NCBI GenBank assembly: GCA_947245585.1
Contig: CAMXPV010000012.1
Location: 1 to 64,000 of the forward strand
Source: an uncultured Lachnospiraceae bacterium
GTDB lineage: Bacteria; Bacillota; Clostridia; Lachnospirales; Lachnospiraceae
Length of the DNA stretch: 64,000 nucleotides
Direction of reading: 5' to 3'
Part shown: piece after piece, positions 60,252 to 64,000 of the stretch
How the letters are laid out: each line of letters opens with the position of its first letter
Position numbering within the stretch: position 1 is the first letter of the stretch
Made by a program: the position numbers and the translations under genes
The notes under the pieces: generated by a model
Databases searched by the model: none
What the model was told of the DNA's origin: nothing
Seen by the model: only the letters and a program-made list of their open reading frames with translations

Positions 60252-62780
60252 ATGAACCGGATTTTAAATAAAAGACAGGCTATCTGCGGTACAATTTGGA
60301 TTTTTGTGGTGTGCGCGGCGCTTACACTCTGGCCTTTTCGTCTGATCCATGAGGAAGTGCGGTCTGCAGGCGGCAGTGAAAATACAGAAGTTTCCGAGGC
60401 AGTCAATGCGGATCATGTGGTACAGCAGAGATTTATCGCCCAGTATGACAGGCTGAAAGAGATTGATATTTATCTGGCGGATGTGACGAGGGGGGACAAG
60501 TTTAATTTTGTGCTCCGGGATGCGTCCATGCAGACCATTATGCAGCAGGTGATCAATCTCGATGACGGGGAGACGATTCCCGGCTATTACACAATTCAGA
60601 TCAATACGGATGTGGAAGTGGGGCGGGATTACTATTTCCTGCTTCAGGGCGTGGAGTCGGAGTTTCACGTGGCTTACGCTGACAATTCGGGGGATCGCGC
60701 CAATATTTATATCAGCGCGAGCGCCTATGACGGCGTGGAGGATGCAGACCGGTGCGTGATGGCGGACTATAGCTATGAGGTGCCTTTGCGCAAAGGTAAA
60801 ACAGTTGTGTTGGCGGCGGCTTTTCTGCTTTTGGGCGCGCTTGTCACATGGCTTTCTTCCGTCTATTATGGAAAGAACCCGGAGCGCAACGGACTGGTCA
60901 TGGTAGAACGGGCGATGCGCTTCGTTCTGAATCCGTTGATCGTGGCGGCGGGTGTGTTCTGTGCGGTGGCGATCGGCCCCTGCCATGTCCTGACGACGGA
61001 TATTTATTCCATTGCTTTTTATGAGTTGGGTGTGGTTCTTGCTGTGGCAGCGGGACTTTACGCGGTCAATCATGACAGGACGGGGATTGCCACGGACAGG
61101 ACCGTTTTCAAGGTGCTGCAGGGCAGATGGCAGGATGACCTGCAGTCGGTTATGATTGCGGGCGCGATCTGGGGATGCTGCAACTATATGAACGCCCTGT
61201 ATGAGATTCACCATACGGTGGCCTACAGGCAGGTGCTGATCTTTTCCGCACTTGCGCTGATCGTTACCTATAAAAAGAGAGAACTTTTTCACTGGATGAA
61301 TCTGGTTCTGGCCGTTGTGGCGGCGGTGGCCGGACCGATGTATTATAAAAATGCGTTGGCGGCGCTTGTAGACCAGGCGGTGTTGGCGGGAAAGGCCGCG
61401 CCGGATGAACTGGAACTTTTGGCTTTGAAACTGACGGTGTGGTCCGGCATTCTTGCCGGGTTTGTAATAGCCAACACGTTGGCAGGCCTTTTCAGAAGAA
61501 AGATTCGGGGGATCTCTCTACCCTACGGAATTTTGGTGGGCGCTTTTTTTGCACTGATCATTCTCTACCGCAACACCAGAGGCTGGCCCATCTTTTTGGT
61601 ATGCGTTTTTGTGCTGATCTATCTGCGGATGGCGGCCGGTGTAAAAAGGACGGTATTGTTACACAATATAGTAAACGGAATCCTGCTTCATTTTGTCTTG
61701 ACGGTGGGATATTGTCTGCTGCACAGACCCTATATGTATTTCCGGTATTACCGCTATCCGTTCCATTTCCATACGGTGACGATTTCCGCTGTGTATCTGG
61801 CTTTGGTGGTATGCGCGGCGCTGATTAAATTCATGGATGCCTATGGCAGAAAACCAAGCCTTGCCGGCACCTATAAGGAGCTTGCGGTGTTTGGCCTTTC
61901 CGCCATGTATCTTTTGTTTACGCTATCCCGGACCGGGTATCTTTCGATTCTTGTGACGGCGGTTGTGGTGATACCGATGGCGTTTTTTTCGGGAAAGACA
62001 CGTTCGTTTCGGGAAAAAGGGAAGCATTTTGTGCGGGGCGTGGGTTTGATGGCGCTTTCCGTGCTGGTCGGTCTGCCAATCGTGTTTACGGCGCAGCGGG
62101 CGGTTCCGGCGGTGGCTGCGGATATCAGGGCTCATGAGATCGAGGATTTTCCGGCGGAATTGGTACACGGCAGAAAAATGGATTCCTATTATTATATTAC
62201 GGTGGAGCGTTTTATCCAGACATTTCAGATGAAGGTGTTGGGCATTCCGGAGGACAAATGCCTGAATGCTTTTCTCTATTTCAGCAGGGGGAACGGTGAA
62301 TCGGAATACCGAAGCCCTTATTTGGAAGAGGGGAGTAAGAGACTGCTTGCCTCTGCAGAAGATATGGCGGCGGCGGAAGCGGCGGAAGAGGCATCTTTTA
62401 CAAATGGCAGGCTATATATATTTGAACGGTATTACGAGAGACTTGACAAAAACGGCCATGACGATATGGGTGTCATGGAACCCGACGGCAATTATCTGGC
62501 CCATGCGCACAACATCTATCTGCAGGTTGCCTACGACCATGGAATCTTTGTGGGAGGTGTGTTCCTGCTGTTGGGGATAGGGACGCTTGTGCAGGCATGG
62601 ATTTACTTTAGACGGCACAGAGAGGACAGGGAATGCGCGCTGTTTCCGTTAGCGCTGCTACTATTGTTCGCGGTGGCAGGATTGACGGAGTGGATCTTTC
62701 ATCCCTGCTGTCCGATTGCCTTTTGTCTGCTTCTGACTATGGGCCCTCTGCTTGTGGATATACGAAAGGACGAAGCTTAA
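60252..62780 (+). CDS. O-antigen ligase-like membrane protein with extracytoplasmic domain
   Basis: 842 aa. One N-terminal membrane segment (~10-28), an outer beta-rich domain (~35-185; VQQRFIAQYDRLKEIDIYL) and then about 14 membrane segments. The closing region has FTLSRTGYLSILV and, near residue 750, NYLAHAHNIYLQVAYDHG, the outer-loop signature of O-antigen ligase/polymerase (WaaL/Wzy) proteins. It probably joins the finished glycan to its acceptor or polymerises it. Twice the usual length because of the outer domain. Start at MNRILNK with GAGGAAA upstream. Another Wzy-like gene (EpsG type) is at 25.9 kb. Confidence 0.76.
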   Translation: MNRILNKRQAICGTIWIFVVCAALTLWPFRLIHEEVRSAGGSENTEVSEAVNADHVVQQRFIAQYDRLKEIDIYLADVTRGDKFNFVLRDASMQTIMQQVINLDDGETIPGYYTIQINTDVEVGRDYYFLLQGVESEFHVAYADNSGDRANIYISASAYDGVEDADRCVMADYSYEVPLRKGKTVVLAAAFLLLGALVTWLSSVYYGKNPERNGLVMVERAMRFVLNPLIVAAGVFCAVAIGPCHVLTTDIYSIAFYELGVVLAVAAGLYAVNHDRTGIATDRTVFKVLQGRWQDDLQSVMIAGAIWGCCNYMNALYEIHHTVAYRQVLIFSALALIVTYKKRELFHWMNLVLAVVAAVAGPMYYKNALAALVDQAVLAGKAAPDELELLALKLTVWSGILAGFVIANTLAGLFRRKIRGISLPYGILVGAFFALIILYRNTRGWPIFLVCVFVLIYLRMAAGVKRTVLLHNIVNGILLHFVLTVGYCLLHRPYMYFRYYRYPFHFHTVTISAVYLALVVCAALIKFMDAYGRKPSLAGTYKELAVFGLSAMYLLFTLSRTGYLSILVTAVVVIPMAFFSGKTRSFREKGKHFVRGVGLMALSVLVGLPIVFTAQRAVPAVAADIRAHEIEDFPAELVHGRKMDSYYYITVERFIQTFQMKVLGIPEDKCLNAFLYFSRGNGESEYRSPYLEEGSKRLLASAEDMAAAEAAEEASFTNGRLYIFERYYERLDKNGHDDMGVMEPDGNYLAHAHNIYLQVAYDHGIFVGGVFLLLGIGTLVQAWIYFRRHREDRECALFPLALLLLFAVAGLTEWIFHPCCPIAFCLLLTMGPLLVDIRKDEA

Positions 62781-62795
62781 AAAACGGATACAAAT

Positions 62796-64000
62796 ATGGA
62801 AAAGACAAGAAAACCTTTCAATGCAAAATTATTTTACAGACGCACGTGCCTGGTGATTTACGATATCATCAGCATTATCTTGGCCAGTTACGTGGCCATT
62901 TTGTGGCGGTATGATTTTCATTTGGACGAGATTCCGGCGCATTTTATGCAGCCCATCGAACATTTCCTGCCGGTCAACATTTTGGTGACGCTGATCATTT
63001 TTTATATCATGCATCTGTACAGCAGTTTGTGGGCGTTTGCGGGAGAAACGGAGCTGCAGAATATCGTGGTGGCGTGTGTGCTGTCCATGCTTGCAGGCGC
63101 TGTCGGCCTGCAGTTTTTTAAGGTGACGAGCCGGGCGGTGCCGAGAAGCTACTATCCTGCTTACATGGCGGTTTTGGTGGTCTGTATCTTTGCAAGCCGC
63201 TTTTCCTATCGGTTTTTCCGTGGATTGAAGCATAAGCAGCAGAATAAAAAGAACCGGATCTCTGTCATGGTGATCGGGGCCGGCGAGGCGGCCAATCTGA
63301 TTATCAAGGAGATTGTGAACAGCAACTTCTCCACGATGGTGATTAAATGTATCATCGATGATGATAAGGGAAAATGGGGGAGATACATTCAGGGAATCAA
63401 GGTCGTGGGCGGCCGGGACAAGATTGTGGAGTGCGCGGATGTCTATGATGTGGATGAAATCATAGTGGCTATGCCCTCCGCGCCCAGAACGGAGATCAAA
63501 GAGATACTGGATATCTGTAAGGATACCAACTGTAAGCTGCGTTCCCTGCCGGGCATGTATCAGCTTGTAAACGGGGAAGTCAACGTCAGCAAACTGCGGG
63601 ACGTGGAACTGGAGGACCTGCTTGGCAGAGAGCCGATTGCCGTGGATATCGATTCCATTCTCGGTTACGTGCAGGGTAAGGTGGTGCTTGTCACCGGCGG
63701 CGGCGGTTCCATTGGAAGCGAACTTTGCAGACAGATTGCCAATCATAAACCGAAACAGTTGGTGATCGTGGATATTTACGAAAATTCCGTTTATGACGTA
63801 CAGCAGGAGCTGCGGCAGAAATATCCGGATCTGGATTTGGTGGTGCTGATCGCTTCCGTGCGGAACACTAACCGGATGAATTATATTTTCTCTAAATACA
63901 AGCCCAATATTGTCTATCATGCGGCGGCTCACAAGCATGTGCCTCTGATGGAGGACAGCCCTACGGAAGCCATCAAGAACAATGTTTTCGGCACTTTCAA
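62796..64000 (+). CDS. FlaA1/PglF/CapD-type nucleoside-diphosphate sugar dehydratase (partial)
   Basis: Runs off the end of the window; 401 codons are visible of a family usually 600-640. N-terminal 4 membrane segments (~20-135; RRTCLVIYDIISIILASYVA), then a CoA-binding-like domain (VMVIGAGEAANLIIKEI). The SDR domain follows: VVLVTGGGGSIGSELCRQIA, IVDIYENSVYDVQQELR and YHAAAHKHVPLMEDSPTEAI. These membrane dehydratases make UDP-4-keto-6-deoxy-HexNAc for bacillosamine- or QuiNAc/FucNAc-type sugars, so the locus may add a further amino sugar. No strong RBS before the ATG, which lies 16 nt after the ligase-like gene. Confidence 0.9.
   Translation, partial: MEKTRKPFNAKLFYRRTCLVIYDIISIILASYVAILWRYDFHLDEIPAHFMQPIEHFLPVNILVTLIIFYIMHLYSSLWAFAGETELQNIVVACVLSMLAGAVGLQFFKVTSRAVPRSYYPAYMAVLVVCIFASRFSYRFFRGLKHKQQNKKNRISVMVIGAGEAANLIIKEIVNSNFSTMVIKCIIDDDKGKWGRYIQGIKVVGGRDKIVECADVYDVDEIIVAMPSAPRTEIKEILDICKDTNCKLRSLPGMYQLVNGEVNVSKLRDVELEDLLGREPIAVDIDSILGYVQGKVVLVTGGGGSIGSELCRQIANHKPKQLVIVDIYENSVYDVQQELRQKYPDLDLVVLIASVRNTNRMNYIFSKYKPNIVYHAAAHKHVPLMEDSPTEAIKNNVFGTF

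Noticed and set aside
60264-61292. Minus-strand 342-codon frame opposite the ligase-like gene
   Set aside because: No recognisable motif; His/Arg-rich shadow of a real + strand membrane protein.
1-64000. CRISPR arrays, insertion sequences, rRNA genes
   Set aside because: No regularly spaced repeats, transposase motifs or rRNA sequences were noticed on either strand.

Overview
The window comes from a low-to-mid GC Gram-positive anaerobe, most likely a Lachnospiraceae-type member of the Clostridia. This is inferred from the gene families: a stand-alone Spo0A DNA-binding-domain regulator, an NhaC-type antiporter, an EpsG-type polymerase, an archaeal-type DUF234 ATPase, a small holin-like type I toxin, and tRNAs without an encoded CCA. 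No species can be named from the sequence alone.

Layout. 1-5.6 kb: hybrid histidine kinase, solute-binding lipoprotein and NhaC antiporter, all on +. 5.6-7.8 kb (minus): an AraC regulator, a hairpin pair, and a fusion of a CD3324-like N-terminal domain to an APH kinase. 8.0-10.1 kb: a cytoplasmic GH36 alpha-galactosidase. 10.1-12.1 kb: marR plus a MATE pump behind a near-consensus promoter. 12.1-12.4 kb: tRNA-Glu and tRNA-Cys with their own promoter and terminator. 12.5-12.9 kb: a complete type I toxin-antitoxin module of the Fst/TxpA style. 12.9-15.5 kb: an AT-richer patch of gene remnants (methyltransferase, YoaP-like acetyltransferase, Cro/CI regulator) and two unknown genes. This looks like a decaying accessory patch next to tRNA genes.

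15.5-64 kb (running off the end): one very large surface-glycan locus, all on +. A promoter at 15.53 kb drives rfbD (dTDP-rhamnose), gmd and fcl (GDP-fucose) and a large membrane protein. A Spo0A-C regulator with its own promoter and 0A box, closed by a strong terminator, separates these from the main operon. That operon starts near 20.84 kb and holds many GT2/GT4 glycosyltransferases, a polyprenyl-phosphate sugar-1-phosphate transferase, a Wzz/YveK-like protein, an EpsG-type polymerase and several GT-C-like membrane proteins.

From 34 to 46 kb lies a pseudaminic-acid pathway: pseB, pseC, a PLP-aminotransferase/PseG fusion, pseF and pseI, followed by an ATP-grasp ligase and a GT52-like transferase. 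A PseH-like acetyltransferase sits far downstream at 57.0 kb. A PglK-like ABC flippase, GtrA, an acyltransferase, a second GNAT, wecE (dTDP-Fuc4N), GtrB-like GT2 and DUF6020/O-antigen-ligase-like membrane proteins, and a truncated FlaA1/PglF-like dehydratase complete it. The genes together suggest a glycan (capsule, EPS or glycoprotein) containing rhamnose, fucose, pseudaminic-type sugar and Fuc4N-type residues.

The strongest unexplained signals are a roughly 160-nt multibranched inverted-repeat/RNA element just before the ABC flippase gene, the toxin-antitoxin module, the aminotransferase-PseG fusion, and a Spo0A-C regulator whose 0A box overlaps its own promoter.
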